Part shown: in pieces, positions 11,169 through 21,961 of the stretch
How positions within the stretch are numbered: position 1 is the first letter of the stretch
Layout of the letters: every line of letters starts with the position of its first letter
Assembly: GCA_003116875.1 (NCBI GenBank)
Contig: BCKT01000018.1
Span: 1 to 64,000 of the forward strand
DNA length: 64,000 bases
Direction: 5' to 3'
DNA from: Takashimella koratensis
Taxonomy: Eukaryota > Basidiomycota > Tremellomycetes > Trichosporonales > Tetragoniomycetaceae
The notes under the pieces: generated by a model
Database searches by the model: none
The model's input: only the letters and a program-made list of their open reading frames with translations
Told to the model about the DNA's origin: nothing
Made by a program: the position numbers and the translations under genes

Positions 11169-13274
11169 TTAATCTCGGTATGGCTGCTCGTCAATCCCCT
11201 CCAACATCGCCTTGATACGCAGCGCCAGCTTCCTCCCGTGATATCGACCGTGTTGCAGGGTACCTACCATGATCCAAAAGTTTGGTACCCCTGTCGTCTT
11301 CCAGGCCGCGTTGAGCTCGCCTTCTTCGTCCATCCCCCAAATGGGGCCACAGGGGTCTGCAACAGCCTCTCCCAAGGTAGCGCGGACGGAATCAAGAGTG
11401 TTGGAGAAACCAGTAGCGAGGACGACGAGGTCATAGTCCTTCTCCCTGCCACCGTTGAGGCTAACCTTGTCCTGTGTAAATCTGGCTCAGTTAACACTGA
11501 CATACCCTGGACCTACTTCTCGATGTATCCCTGCTCGACCTTGATGTTCCCATTGATGACATGCTCACAGGCTCCAGCGTCAAAATAGAACCCTCCGTTC
11601 TTGGTGAAGCTGAGTGTTGCGTTGCCAGTCCCTCGCTGACCCATCCACGTCTTGAACCCCGCACCCTCTATGGCAGCGATAAGTCTTTTGTCGTCTTCAG
11701 CGATATCACCAAAGAGGCGACGAGCGAGCTCCTCGCTGGGGCCCACAGGCATGGAATAGGCGATACGATCGACAGCGTCGAGGTCGGGTCGGACGCCATT
11801 GATGGGCTCGTAAATGCCGAGAATCTGCGGTTAGTGTGATACGTAAAGAGTACCTACTCGAGGGACAGACGCCGTCAGGCTCATGATGTAGGTGCGCGAT
11901 CTCTGCAGCAAAGTGACATCAATTCTTCGGCGCGCAAAGTCAAACGCCGTATCAAAGCCTGAAGAGGAAGTGCCGACAACCAGAACCTTGTTTCCGACCC
12001 ATTCACGAGAGCTGTCGTGTTGGGTGGAGTGACGAACTGTTCCTTTGAACACGTCTCGGTCTGGAATGGTAGGAGAGTAGGGTACACCGGCAAGGGAGGT
12101 GGCCATGATCTTGGCAGTCAGCTATCGGAGAACGACACCTGCTCACCAGGTGTTTCGGAGTCAGAACACGCTTGCCATGCCCGCCTCTGCTGATTTCGAT
12201 CGACCAAGAGTTGTCCGCTAGCTGTTGGCACGAGACAACCGAGGAATCCGTCCAGACGAAGGGCTCGAGTGCGCTCGTGTACCACTCTAGCCAGTCACCG
12301 AGCTTCTGCGCTGGACAGTAAACAGGCCAATGGTCGGGATAGGGCATGTACGGGAAATGGTCTGCCCAGTGTGGGAAGTGGAGCGACAAAGCCTCGTAGC
12401 GTTTACGCCAGTTGTCTCCGACACGCTGATTACGTTCAATGACGAGGGCAGGGACGCCAAGTGCTTTAAAGCGAGCTGCTGTCATCAAGCCACTGAAAGT
12501 CAATAAATACCCCTTCACTGACTCACTTATGGCCACCGCCGATAATCACAATCTCTGGCTGAGCATGGTCGAAGTGGGTGTCAAGCTCTCGCTGATGCAC
12601 CCAGGACACCGGCCCAGTTGTGTGTCCATCCCGGTTCGGCAGCTCTGGGGACCCAATAAGACTCTCGATCGCCGTGTGGAGCGTCCAAATCTTGTACCCA
12701 TTGGGCGTTGGGACAATATTGGCGACTCCACTGGCTCCGACTTTGCTGGTCTTGAATGCAAAGTGGAACTGAATATGGGCGAGGTCGGGGTAAGGGCGGC
12801 TTACAAGAGGCTTCGGGTCGAGAAGCTTGACATCGGAGATGGGGCTGCGTGGTAAAAGCACATTCGCTGCTTCACGGATTCGAGAGGCGCCGTTAAAAGT
12901 GCGGTACTCCCAAGTGATTGCTGTCTTGTCTCGCCAGATACCTAGCGGTGGTCAGTAGCAGTCGGCTGAGTCGACTCATCATCTTCGAGGAAGACAGCAG
13001 CGAAAGCCTCCGCGTCTGCTGCGTTGAACGCCGTTGTAAGCTCGTCTAGCACCTTCTGCGCTTCAACCGTAGCGGCGGTGTGAGCTGGGATATCCGCACC
13101 CAGTCGGTCAAGAGTCGGAAGGGGTCCATTGTGCTTGAAATCGTACATGAAGTTGTCGGCGACTGGCTTGAGCTCACTGGTTTCCCAGCCAGGGTCAGCA
13201 GTTGGCGCTGAGACCGTGGGCTTGGGAGCAGTTTCAGGCGCCTGGGGAGGGGTATCGATGGCGATAGGACTCAT
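11169..13274 (-). CDS. FMO-type monooxygenase with N-terminal NTF2-like domain
   Basis: Predicted class B flavoprotein monooxygenase that uses NADPH and oxygen to oxygenate a small soft nucleophile or ketone. The first ~150 residues look like an NTF2/SnoaL-like fold (VLDELTTAFNAADAEAFAAVFLEDD). Next come the FAD Rossmann motif IIGGGHNGL (formed across an intron near 12530), VIERNQRVGDNWRKRY, the FMO fingerprint FKGTVRHS, the NADPH motif VVGTSSSGFD and the late motif LVVLATGF. The start at 13274 (MSPIAIDTPP) is the first ATG of the frame; the stop is at 11169. This fusion layout is seen in many fungal FMO-like proteins of unknown substrate and resembles YUCCA-type enzymes. The adjacent transcription factor and a CGG palindrome in the promoter suggest inducible control. 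Confidence 0.87.
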
Positions 13275-13606
13275 GGCTGATGATGATGGAGAGTGAGGGT
13301 GCTCAGCGGGGACTCGTATAAATATCTGAAGCTTGGACACCGACAGTCGGGGCGAGTTCCCCTCATCAATCCCCCGCTTTGGGGTCCGATATCGGACCGG
13401 CAAGCACGAACGGCATATCGGGGTCAACAACGTTGATCTCCGCTTCCTTTCTCCGTTCCGACTGGCAATTTTACGTATCCAATCAACTGCAAACATCGTG
13501 ATTCATATTCCGAGTCCATACAGAGGCGACTTTACTAAGTCTCAGGAGCCAACACATCAAACGGCCACAGCGAGTCAAGCTAAACATCAACAATCTCCGC
13601 TTTTCT
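13275..13606. other. Intergenic: FMO promoter
   Basis: Contains a TATA-like AT-rich stretch near 13317-13325 and a perfect palindrome at 13383-13398. No gene is seen. Confidence 0.45.
13383..13398. promoter_or_regulatory. 16-bp palindrome with CCG-N4-CGG core
   Basis: GGTCCGATATCGGACC is a perfect palindrome about 110 bp upstream of the FMO start. Its core CCGATATCGG has two inverted CGG triplets, the usual target form of dimeric Zn2Cys6 factors. The next gene upstream encodes such a factor. Confidence 0.5.
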
Positions 13607-16600
13607 TCACTCACACTTGGATCGGGTTGGAATGACTGAGTCGGATCCGCGAGGTAGTTGCAGAGTTGGGATAGCTGTTCTGTTAGCCGAGTGATTACCC
13701 GGACCTACCATGTTTTTGATGGACGAATCGATGGCTTCATTATCGGGAGCCTCGTTAGCGGCTGTTGCAAGCGCCTGCATCTGCATATCGGTTATCCGAC
13801 TCTCAGGTAAGCCAGGTTGGACCTGCTCAGCTGTTGCCAACGGCTGAGTCGCAAGACCCGACGAAATAGTCTGCGCTCGTGGACTTCCCTGTTCCGCTCG
13901 CTCGACCAATCTTGTTCGCCAACCGAGCAGTTCCATATCGTTCGGCATTGCTCCTTCGGTCTGAACATCTCCAGATCCTTGACCCTCGGTCGACTTGGAT
14001 GGTAATGGGTTTTGAGACGCTCTCGCTCGGACTTGAAGCAACCATTGCAAGTTCTGGACGAGTTTTGGGGATGACCGAGTTGGGATGACTTGCAGGAAAA
14101 GGTCAATGCAAGTGTTCACTTGGTTGAGGGCGAAAGAAGCCAAGGGGTCGTTGGGTCTTCGGAGAGCAACGACACTCATACACAACGCGGCGTTGAAGAG
14201 GTGGTACTGGGATCAGTTCTGTAGTGTCTCTTGACCTACCCAGAAGACCCAATGACGAGCTGCTACTGCTGGGTATAGAGAGAAAAGGCTAGACACAAGC
14301 TGGACCATGCTCTATAAGATCAGCTTGATTATCACCTACACCTTACGTTACATCGCTCGATGACGGTCAGGTAAGACTGTCCATATTCAGAGCTCATTGG
14401 TTCATCGGGATGCTCGTGAAGCGCTCGTGCAAACCATGGTCGATGGAGAAACAGCACAGTTTCACTGATCATCATCGCCAAGGCCGACCGCTGAGGTTCA
14501 GCTTGAGGCTTTCATCGGGCTCACCTGGAAAGTCTTGTGTAAATCTGTTTTGCTTGGCACCGGACTCTGACGGATGCTCTCTTCGGGGTCGATGTACAAG
14601 GAAGGAAGGGCTTGAAGGAACGATCGACATCTCAAGTCAAAGGGTACGCTGTGGTGGTAGGCGACCCTAGATGTCAGACTACTGATATGACACCCGCTCA
14701 CATCTTTTCGTGGACTTGGAGGACATCCTGGTAGTTTGGCTGCTCCACTATCAATGCCAAGTCTAGAACTCTGAGATGGTGAGCTGAGCAGCGGGACAGA
14801 ACCTACTGCTGGGAAATGAGAGAGAGCTCAAACTTGAGTGTAAAATAACCCTTTCTGTTCGCAGGCAGTCCATTAGGCAACCTATCAGCGGGGAATGCAG
14901 CATCGATGTACGTCGCGTTCATCGCGCATCTACTCCGTAAGCAATCGTCCTTCATGCTCCACCTACGGTCGGGCAAAGCAATTTCCCTGATGGTCAGAGT
15001 TTTTCAGCAGCTTTGGGCTCACTTGGAAGACGACGTTTGCATGGCTCTCCCAGAAAACTCGCCGTCGTAGCTCGGCCGCATCGTTGGAGAGATTCCACCT
15101 TGATCCATCTCGGTGGAGACCCATCTAAAGTCAGCGCGACAGCATAAATAACATACAGCTTGACACAATTGCATCACTAGACCCCATAATGGCCAAGCAG
15201 CGTCGGCATTATGCATGTCATCTTTTTCGCTGGCCGTAAGTGAAATGATCCTCAAGTCCACTTACAGAAGATACATCGCCATGATATGCTATATGTCAGC
15301 CAAGTCGTCGGAAAAACGTACCAATGTCTGTACCGCCGCGAGAGATTTGTGTACCATGAAATCGCCCTTGGCGAGGCAGCTCTTTGAGAGCGCGAGGTAT
15401 TTGTCACAGGTCGGATCGTCAAACCCGGATTCTAGAGAGAATCGATTGCCCATGGCAAGTATCATAAATAACAAAGCAAGCTCTTGTGGTTCAATACGCC
15501 GCCGAGATGGCAGGCCTGCTGCGTTGGCTTCAAGCGAGTCATAGATCGAGTCAAAAATGGGAGTAAACATTGCCCTAGGCGCAACGTCAAAGCTGAAAGT
15601 GAGTCCATATTCGCACTCTGGACTTACTGCCATGACCAGTAGCGATAGTATGCTTTGACTTGGTGAGCAGCCTCGTTCCTGGTAGGTAGTCCAGCGAGGA
15701 TAGATTCCTTGTCCAGTATGAGAGAATCGCTGTGGAATGGGAAACCTGATGTTGACATGACCTGGAATCGTAATCGATGGCGATTGGGATCGGGAGAGGG
15801 CACTCGAGATAGAGAGGGACCTTCTGTCTCCTCGTCGGCTTCTTGCTGTATGATCAGCAGCCGACAAATAGACACTGCTCACATCCCTGAGCCACCCTGC
15901 CGCTGCGGTAGGACCAAGGTAGCGAGCACGACCGCCTGTGGATAATCGCAAAGACCCATAGCTCTGACTAGGGGGGGCCGATGACAAGCTCGATGCCAAT
16001 GGAAGTGACCGAGGTCTCCTCTGCCAAGCCCGTCGAGTGGTTGTGATTACTGATCACAGAGTGAGGTGACGACGTGAAACGAGCATGAGCTGTTGAAGAC
16101 GGTACCATCTGTATAGGTGACGGGACTTGAATGGACGATTGCAATTCTGACGTGCTGGGCTGGGTAGGGTCACCAGAGTCACGGCGAGGTCCTCGTACTT
16201 CTCTTGACTGCGTCCAAAGGTTGACGTTCCCAGACGAGACTATGACACCATCAGCTGGCTTAGGGGATTCACTCACTTGGCAGCGCTGTTTGATGTTGGA
16301 GTTGAGGCTCAAAAATGACACGACGTTGCTCGGAGGTGTCAGAGGCGGTGGCGGTGTGATTATGCGCCGATGTATCCGAGTCATCGTGGATCATGAGTCT
16401 GCAGTCGATCAGGGGTCACCCTCAAGAACAAAGGGACTGGGACGTGGTGGCGAGCAGACTCGTCCGATGCGCGAAGCTCACCTTCTCTGGCGAGCTCGGA
16501 CCCGATCCGGACAGACCTCTTCGCAACCTCGCTTGAAACAATTCCCGCATGGAACTGGGGGAATGTCAGCAGCTGCCTTCCGTTTGCGGAGCACCAATCG

Positions 16601-16820
16601 GGATGACGGGCTCACCAGACCGGTCGCATTTTAGCTTGAGCCGCCGACACTCTGATGAAAAGTCAGCTGAACCTCGTCTGCATGGTTTGCATGGTCTGAG
16701 TAGCTGAAAGGCTGACCCGATGCCGCATCACTCACCCGCACAGCTCAAGCGTTGTCGTTGTTTACGGCGTTGTCTCGTGTGATCTCCAGAACGTTGCTCG
16801 GTCATGGTGCTCTGCTCCAT
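13607..16820 (-). CDS. Zn2Cys6 transcription factor
   Basis: Fungal binuclear zinc cluster regulator. After removal of two introns the N-terminus reads SCAECRRLKLKCDR then PCGNCFKRGCEEVC, giving all six cysteines in standard spacing. A proline/serine-rich linker follows, then the fungal_trans middle-homology region (ELALLFMILAMGNRFSLE; CLAKGDFMVHKSLAAVQTLV). Start: 16820 is the first ATG of the frame; a second in-frame ATG is at 16805. The C-terminus is uncertain by a few residues because the stop at 13607 overlaps a GTGAGT donor-like sequence. It lies between the FMO gene and the alpha-glucoside permease gene, either of which it may control. TCACGTGA occurs at 17065-17072 upstream. Confidence 0.85.
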
Positions 16821-17406
16821 GTGTACGCGGGTGTAGTTGATGCTGCTTTGAGAGGACCGGAGACTGGAACAACGGTAGCGGGTAACGAGGACGTTGGAAC
16901 AAGTGACCTTGATCCGCAAGCCTTTTCTCACAATCGGAGCGGAGAGTACCGAAGCGGAGAAGAGAGCGGAAGCGGAGAAAAGTCGTGGAGCCGGGTACTT
17001 CGGACCGTAGGGCATGTCACAAGACGACCCAAGACCCCGCAGGGCGCTGCGTGGCGACGAAAAGTCACGTGATGTGTGCGGCATCTTGCGGCTACGTCAA
17101 TCTCCACTTCAGCGTTTTTGCTTCTATGCTAGTAAGTACACACGCTGAGCTTTGGATGCACCTCGTTGGATTCGAGTCACCGATGTGCACTTTCTTCATG
17201 CCCAGCTTCTTGGGACGTTAGGCCGCCAGCAATCCTAACATCACTTCTGGATTTGACACAGTAAAGAGAAATTGACAAGACGATAATTGCTGTATCAACT
17301 TGACAAGACGATGATCGCTGTTTAAACTTACTACACAACAGTTACAGTCAGAGCTTTCAACCTTCTTCAATCTCCCTACCGTCGCCGGAAAGAGCCGTCT
17401 GTAGAT
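16821..17406. other. Intergenic: TF promoter and permease 3' flank
   Basis: Holds TCACGTGA (17065-17072), three GCGGAGA copies (16939, 16954, 16972) in a purine-rich stretch and a 28-bp tandem duplication near the permease stop. No gene is seen. Confidence 0.5.
17272..17327. repeat. 28-bp tandem duplication
   Basis: 17272-17299 and 17300-17327 are head-to-tail copies with 24 of 28 bases identical, both starting TTGACAAGACGAT. They lie 80-135 bp beyond the stop of the alpha-glucoside permease, so they may be in its 3' UTR. Confidence 0.7.
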
Positions 17407-19293
17407 TCAAACACCTTCGATGTGAGCAAACTCCGGCTTGTCCTCGGCGACTTGATGACGAAGCGCCACGTCAAACGCGTCGATTTCGACCTTTTTGAAT
17501 TGGCGAGCGGGAACACCCCTCTCGAAGAGCAAGTCGATCTCTGCGAAAGACCGACCACTCGGCTCGGGGAGTCGGAAGTAGTGGTAAACGATCATAATAA
17601 AGGTGGTACCCGCCCAGAAGAATCCTATGTTGTCAGCACATGCCTTTTTCTTGAAACTCACCGGCGTAGTTGCCCCAGTTCCACGCGGTCGGGTTGAGCA
17701 TGTAAGGCGTCAAAACGTTGACGACGATCGCAGCTACGTTGTAGGCGACTCGAGAAAGTGCGACGGTTTTAACTTGGAGACGACGGGTGGACAGCTCGGA
17801 AACGAGCGAGAAGGCAATGGTTCCGACCGAGAACTGGTAGAATGTAGCCCAGACCAGCATCAATGATCCCGTGGCAAGGGAAGCGGCGTGCTTGTCTTTG
17901 ACAAGGCCAAGGAAGCCTAGTACTAATAAAGTGGCGAAGAGCCCACAGAGACCACCGAGGAAAAGGGAGCGTCGACCCATGCCTAGAGCCATAAATCCCC
18001 AAGCAACGAAGGCACCGACAGTGTTGAGACCGTATTGACCCAGCGCAAAGTCGTACGGAATCGTACCTGTCAGACCAGCTTGCTCGAAGAAATAGGTCGA
18101 GTAATTGGAGAAGGTGTTGCCGGCAAAGTTTTGAGAGACAAACAGCATGCAAACGATTTCGGTCCGGCGCAAGTTGGTGCCCTTGAAACAGTCGAGGTAG
18201 GAAGTACCCGCGGTCATGTCCTTTTCGAGCTCGTTTGTGTGGCGCATCATGTCAACGGTCTCCTCGGCATCAAAAGTCGGATCCGATTTGGGCGAGGTGA
18301 GGCGGAGCAGTGATTTCTTGGCATCTTCGTACCGCCCTTGACGAACCAGCCACCAGGGTGACTCGGGTGCGAAGAAGATCAACGCGATGAGAGGCGGGAA
18401 CCACATCCACTGTTCGTCAGTTGGCGACTGGGACAATGCTCACTTGAAGGCCATAGGGTATACGGTACGCCCATTGGTCGGTGCGAGTGAACTGGCTCCT
18501 GATGACGGCGATACCGAGCAGCTGTCCAATACCCCAGCACGAGTTACCCCAAGTGGTAAGGTAACCTCGAAGAGCGACTGGACAGACTTCCGAAGCATAC
18601 GAAATGGCAACTGAGTCTCAGCTGTGCTCCAACAAATGACTTACTTGACATGAAAACACCGAAAGAGATCCCCGCGAGACACTCGGCAGCAAGGAGGGTT
18701 TGCACGTTGGGCGCGCAGAAGAAGATGGCAGTGATTCCAGCTTGGTAGAAGAGGCACGCAAGGATGAAAGGGCGGTAGCCAATCCTCTCGACGAAGGAAC
18801 CAGTCACTGAGAAGTCAATTATGTGCCCTTTCACAGGATATTTTACTCACTTAGAAGGCCTATAATCTGGCCACACTGGGCACCGTTGGAGATACCCGCT
18901 TGCCAGCGGGCAGGGACTTGATAGGTGCCATCGGGTTGGAGCTCGCCGTACTTTTCCTGAAACGGCGGGAAAGCGTAAAAGTTTCCAATGAGAGAGATGT
19001 CATAGCCTACAGTTAGACTCAGTCCAAAAAGGAAACCAACCTTCCATGACACAGCAGGTAGCGATAAGGGCACCCCAAGCAATCGCTTTTGGGTAGAGGC
19101 GAATACCTTGGAGGAGCGTCATTTGATGCTCCTTTTCTGTACATGTCAGCATCATGGTCACCGCTTTAAACTTACTGGTAGCGGATGCCGCATTGGCAAA
19201 CATATTGGCTACCTCTTTCTGCTCGAACTCGGGCTTTCCCTCGAAGCCCGGAGAGACCCCGGGGGCACTTCCAATGTCTTCGACGTGACTCAT
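17407..19293 (-). CDS. MFS alpha-glucoside (maltose-type) permease
   Basis: Twelve-helix plasma-membrane sugar/H+ symporter of the major facilitator superfamily. Start at 19293 (MSHVEDIGSAP). Diagnostic stretches are GYDISLIGNFYAFPPFQEKYG, the loop PESPWWLVRQGR after helix 6, YFFEQAGL, and the late signature LPEPSGRSFAEIDLLFE followed by RGVPARQFKK, which closely fits yeast MAL/AGT1 maltose permeases. The N-terminal cytosolic segment and several exon joints are split by short introns. It probably imports maltose, isomaltose or other alpha-glucosides; a rutinose-like or other disaccharide cannot be excluded. Its promoter carries a CCCG-N4-CGGG repeat and a perfect hairpin. Confidence 0.9.
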
Positions 19294-20023
19294 GTTGGGC
19301 TGTGGCGCAAGCGGTGATAGCTGGTGGGGAAGCCTTGGGGATTCAGGATAAGATGTGGGGCCGTGTGGGGATTGAGTCGAGCTGTTAGTCTGCTACTCCT
19401 TTAAGTAGTATTGATGAGGAGGGCAGCCGTCGTCGTGAGAGTGAAATCGGACGGTGTTCCCGCAAACGGGCCTCGGGTATCCCCTTCCGAAGCTGTCCTC
19501 GTGACAGCTTCGAGACACCAATCGGAACAGACCACGTGGGCTTAATCCGGTCCCAAAAGGAAGTATGCCGGATTTCTCTGCTTCCGCAAACGCCTCTCCT
19601 TGTGCATCTCTGCAATCGGACATTATTTCTTCGAGGAACGCCGGGGATCAGGTCAATTCAACCATCGGATATTTGGTTATTTCTCGAGTGAGAAACCCCG
19701 GTCGCCCACAGTCCTATTTTGATGTGCGTACGTCACACAAAGTCGGAGAACTTGCAAGGAAGAGGTAAAGCCGTTGAAGTGTGTAATTCAACATCTTTCT
19801 GTTCCCGAGCAACATGGATATCCAGAGGAGCCTTTCTCGTGACCACAGAGTGTCGGCTGATGCAAAGTCAGAGACAGTTTAGAGAAAACCCGATCGTTAT
19901 TTCGCCCAGCACTTGTCCTCCACTTCTGGTTAACCATTCGCGCCACAGTGCAAGCCGCCTCTACATTCACTCTAGTTTAATCAATTGCATAGGCGTAACC
20001 GCGACTTCACATCCGCCTTAGAA
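19294..20023. other. Intergenic: permease promoter
   Basis: No gene is seen. An inverted repeat CCCGCAAACGGG (19459-19470) and a 10-bp-arm hairpin (19488-19512) lie about 165-220 bp upstream of the permease start. The distal part is the 3' flank of the dehydrogenase gene. Confidence 0.5.
19488..19512. promoter_or_regulatory. Perfect inverted repeat (10-bp arms, 5-nt loop)
   Basis: CGAAGCTGTC and GACAGCTTCG flank CTCGT. It lies about 195 bp upstream of the permease ATG. It may be an operator or a structured RNA segment if transcription starts far upstream. Confidence 0.5.
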
Positions 20024-21385
20024 TCAAGCAGGCGCAATGATCTCTCCTTCCTCGTCAAAGTAAACGGGGACACCCTTACGAAACGACAAAGTTAAAGCAG
20101 TTGTGATGCGCGAGGCCTCGAGAGCGTCGCGCATGTTCACGGGAAGGGCTAATACAGTCAGGTCATACCGGGACGTGACTCACGCTTGTCATCGAGAACA
20201 CAAGCGGTAAAGTCTTGAAGCTCCTTGACGAAAGCCTCTTTGTAACGAATTTGATGAGTTTGTCTGCAACACGAGTCAGCTAAATCCAGGGTTGAACGTC
20301 AGCCTACTCACTGAGACTCGGTGCGAACGCCGTGCTCGTCGCGGATCTCAAGTTTGTGGACCGACGGGTTCTACACGAGTCAGCATTAGCTCTTACAGCT
20401 CGACTCACCCCGTTGATGACGACTTTCCTCTCCGTCCCGTAAACCTCCGCGTGGCACTCGTGTCCGCACATCGCGGTGCGACCAAGATGGAACATGAACA
20501 TCTTGCCGTTGGCAAACTCGACAACACCGAGACCGTTGTCCGAGTCGTTAAGGGCCTTTAACTCTGGGTGGCGTACGGCTTGACCCAAGGCAAAGACTTT
20601 GTTGACTTGCTTGGCAGGGTTCGGAGAGCCCTTGTCCGCATCAAGGAGCCATCGGGCGATATCAATATCTGATTGTTATCAGAGGGTACATGGGAATTGA
20701 GCCTACCGTGGACGCCGACGTCTGTAAAGAGACCGCCCGAGGTTGCGGAGAAGTTGACAAAGAAGCCTATAGAGTTAGAGATGATAAAAAATGTCTTACC
20801 TGAAGGGTCGTATCTGTCGAGATTGGCAGACTTAATCAGGTGAACGTCACCCATCTCACCAGCGTCAATCATGCGTCGCACCTCTTGAGTGGACTCGTCG
20901 ACTGCCACGCTGTCAGAAATATGTCTGTGACCTAGACTTACACCGACGGACAAAAGCGACCATGGTTTTGAGCTCCGGGTGAGACTCGGCAACCTTGACG
21001 ACCTTCTTCGACGTTTCAACGTCAATGGAGATGGGCTTTTCCAAGAGCACGTGCTGACATTGGGTCAGTCGAGATTTCGAATGCCACTTACCAATCCATG
21101 CTCCATCGCCAGCTCGGCGAGCGGAGCATGCGAGGCGGTTTCGGTGGCGATCAAGACTGCTTCAGCTCCAGAGTTGGCGAGGCAGTCGCCAATGTCCAGG
21201 AAGCCCTGCACCGTGGGGGGTAGCTCAGCAGTCGCCCAATCAAGCGCCGACTGTCGGGGGTCGCAAACGGCGACCAGGTCTGCTCGAGGAACGAAACGAG
21301 CAAAGTGAAGAGCGTGGGTCTGACCCATACGGCCAATGCCGATGACCGCGACTCGAAGGCGGCGGGCTACGGGAGGGTTAGTCAT
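20024..21385 (-). CDS. Gfo/Idh/MocA-family oxidoreductase (inositol 2-dehydrogenase-like)
   Basis: NAD(P)-dependent dehydrogenase acting on a polyol or sugar. The N-terminus has the Rossmann motif VAVIGIGRMGQTHA, then LVAVCDPR, the helix ATETASHAPLAELAMEHG and the catalytic-region EKPIS (joined across an intron near 21060). Later segments SANLDRYDPSG, TDVGVHDIDIARWLLD and GKMFMFHLGRTAMCGHECHAEVYGT carry the GFO_IDH_MocA C-terminal domain, with D/H residues that bind the substrate. The stop is at 20024, after EGEIIAPA. It is close to myo-inositol 2-dehydrogenases, but related fungal proteins oxidise other sugars. It diverges from the transcription factor gene at 21962. Confidence 0.87.
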
Positions 21386-21961
21386 GGTGAGAGATAGAGT
21401 CTAGGTCGAAGCTGCTGGTCGCGGTCATCTCATCACATCCAGCAGATATATATCATAGCCTCGGCTATCCAATGCGGTCAGGATTGCGGTTACCGGCGTC
21501 CGATAACAGAGAACTCGGATCAGCTGTCGGTGCCCAATTACCATGTCCGATATCAAATCCGCTTTGCCAAACGGACATGAACTACCGCGTAAAGCAAGCT
21601 ACCAGTAGCACGTTGGCATCGCATGCGATGAGTGATTTGTTCCACTCGTACGTCTGCTCACGTCGCTACCAATATTCGCGGAAGGCAGTTTGCGTATGTT
21701 CGGGTTTGGCGTGAGCGGTCTCCGCTTGTTTTGCCGGTAAAGTTCGCGTGTGACCGACTCGCGCACCGGAGTCGGAAGAATAAAATAGGCACCCGTCTTG
21801 ATGGGTCATCGCAATAGGCGTGTCTTGGAAACACGCCTGTATCTGGCAACTCTCATAGGCACACCGGCAAATTCATCGGGAAAAGGGTCTGGAGATGCGA
21901 TAACAATCTCACACACCTGGGCAGTCAACAGCAACTTGGATTCACCACTGTGTCAACTGCT
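21386..21961. other. Intergenic: divergent promoter
   Basis: Shared upstream region of the dehydrogenase and the transcription factor. It holds a TATATATC stretch about 60 bp upstream of the dehydrogenase and an 8-bp-arm inverted repeat at 21542-21579. No gene is seen. Confidence 0.45.
21542..21579. promoter_or_regulatory. Inverted repeat CATGTCCG / CGGACATG
   Basis: Perfect 8-bp arms (21542-21549 and 21572-21579) with a 22-nt spacer. CGG triplets sit at the inner ends. The site is 157 bp from the dehydrogenase start and 383 bp from the transcription factor start. Confidence 0.45.

Noticed and set aside
12439..12855. 138-codon plus-strand frame
   Set aside because: Antisense to the FMO gene, whose motifs are clear.
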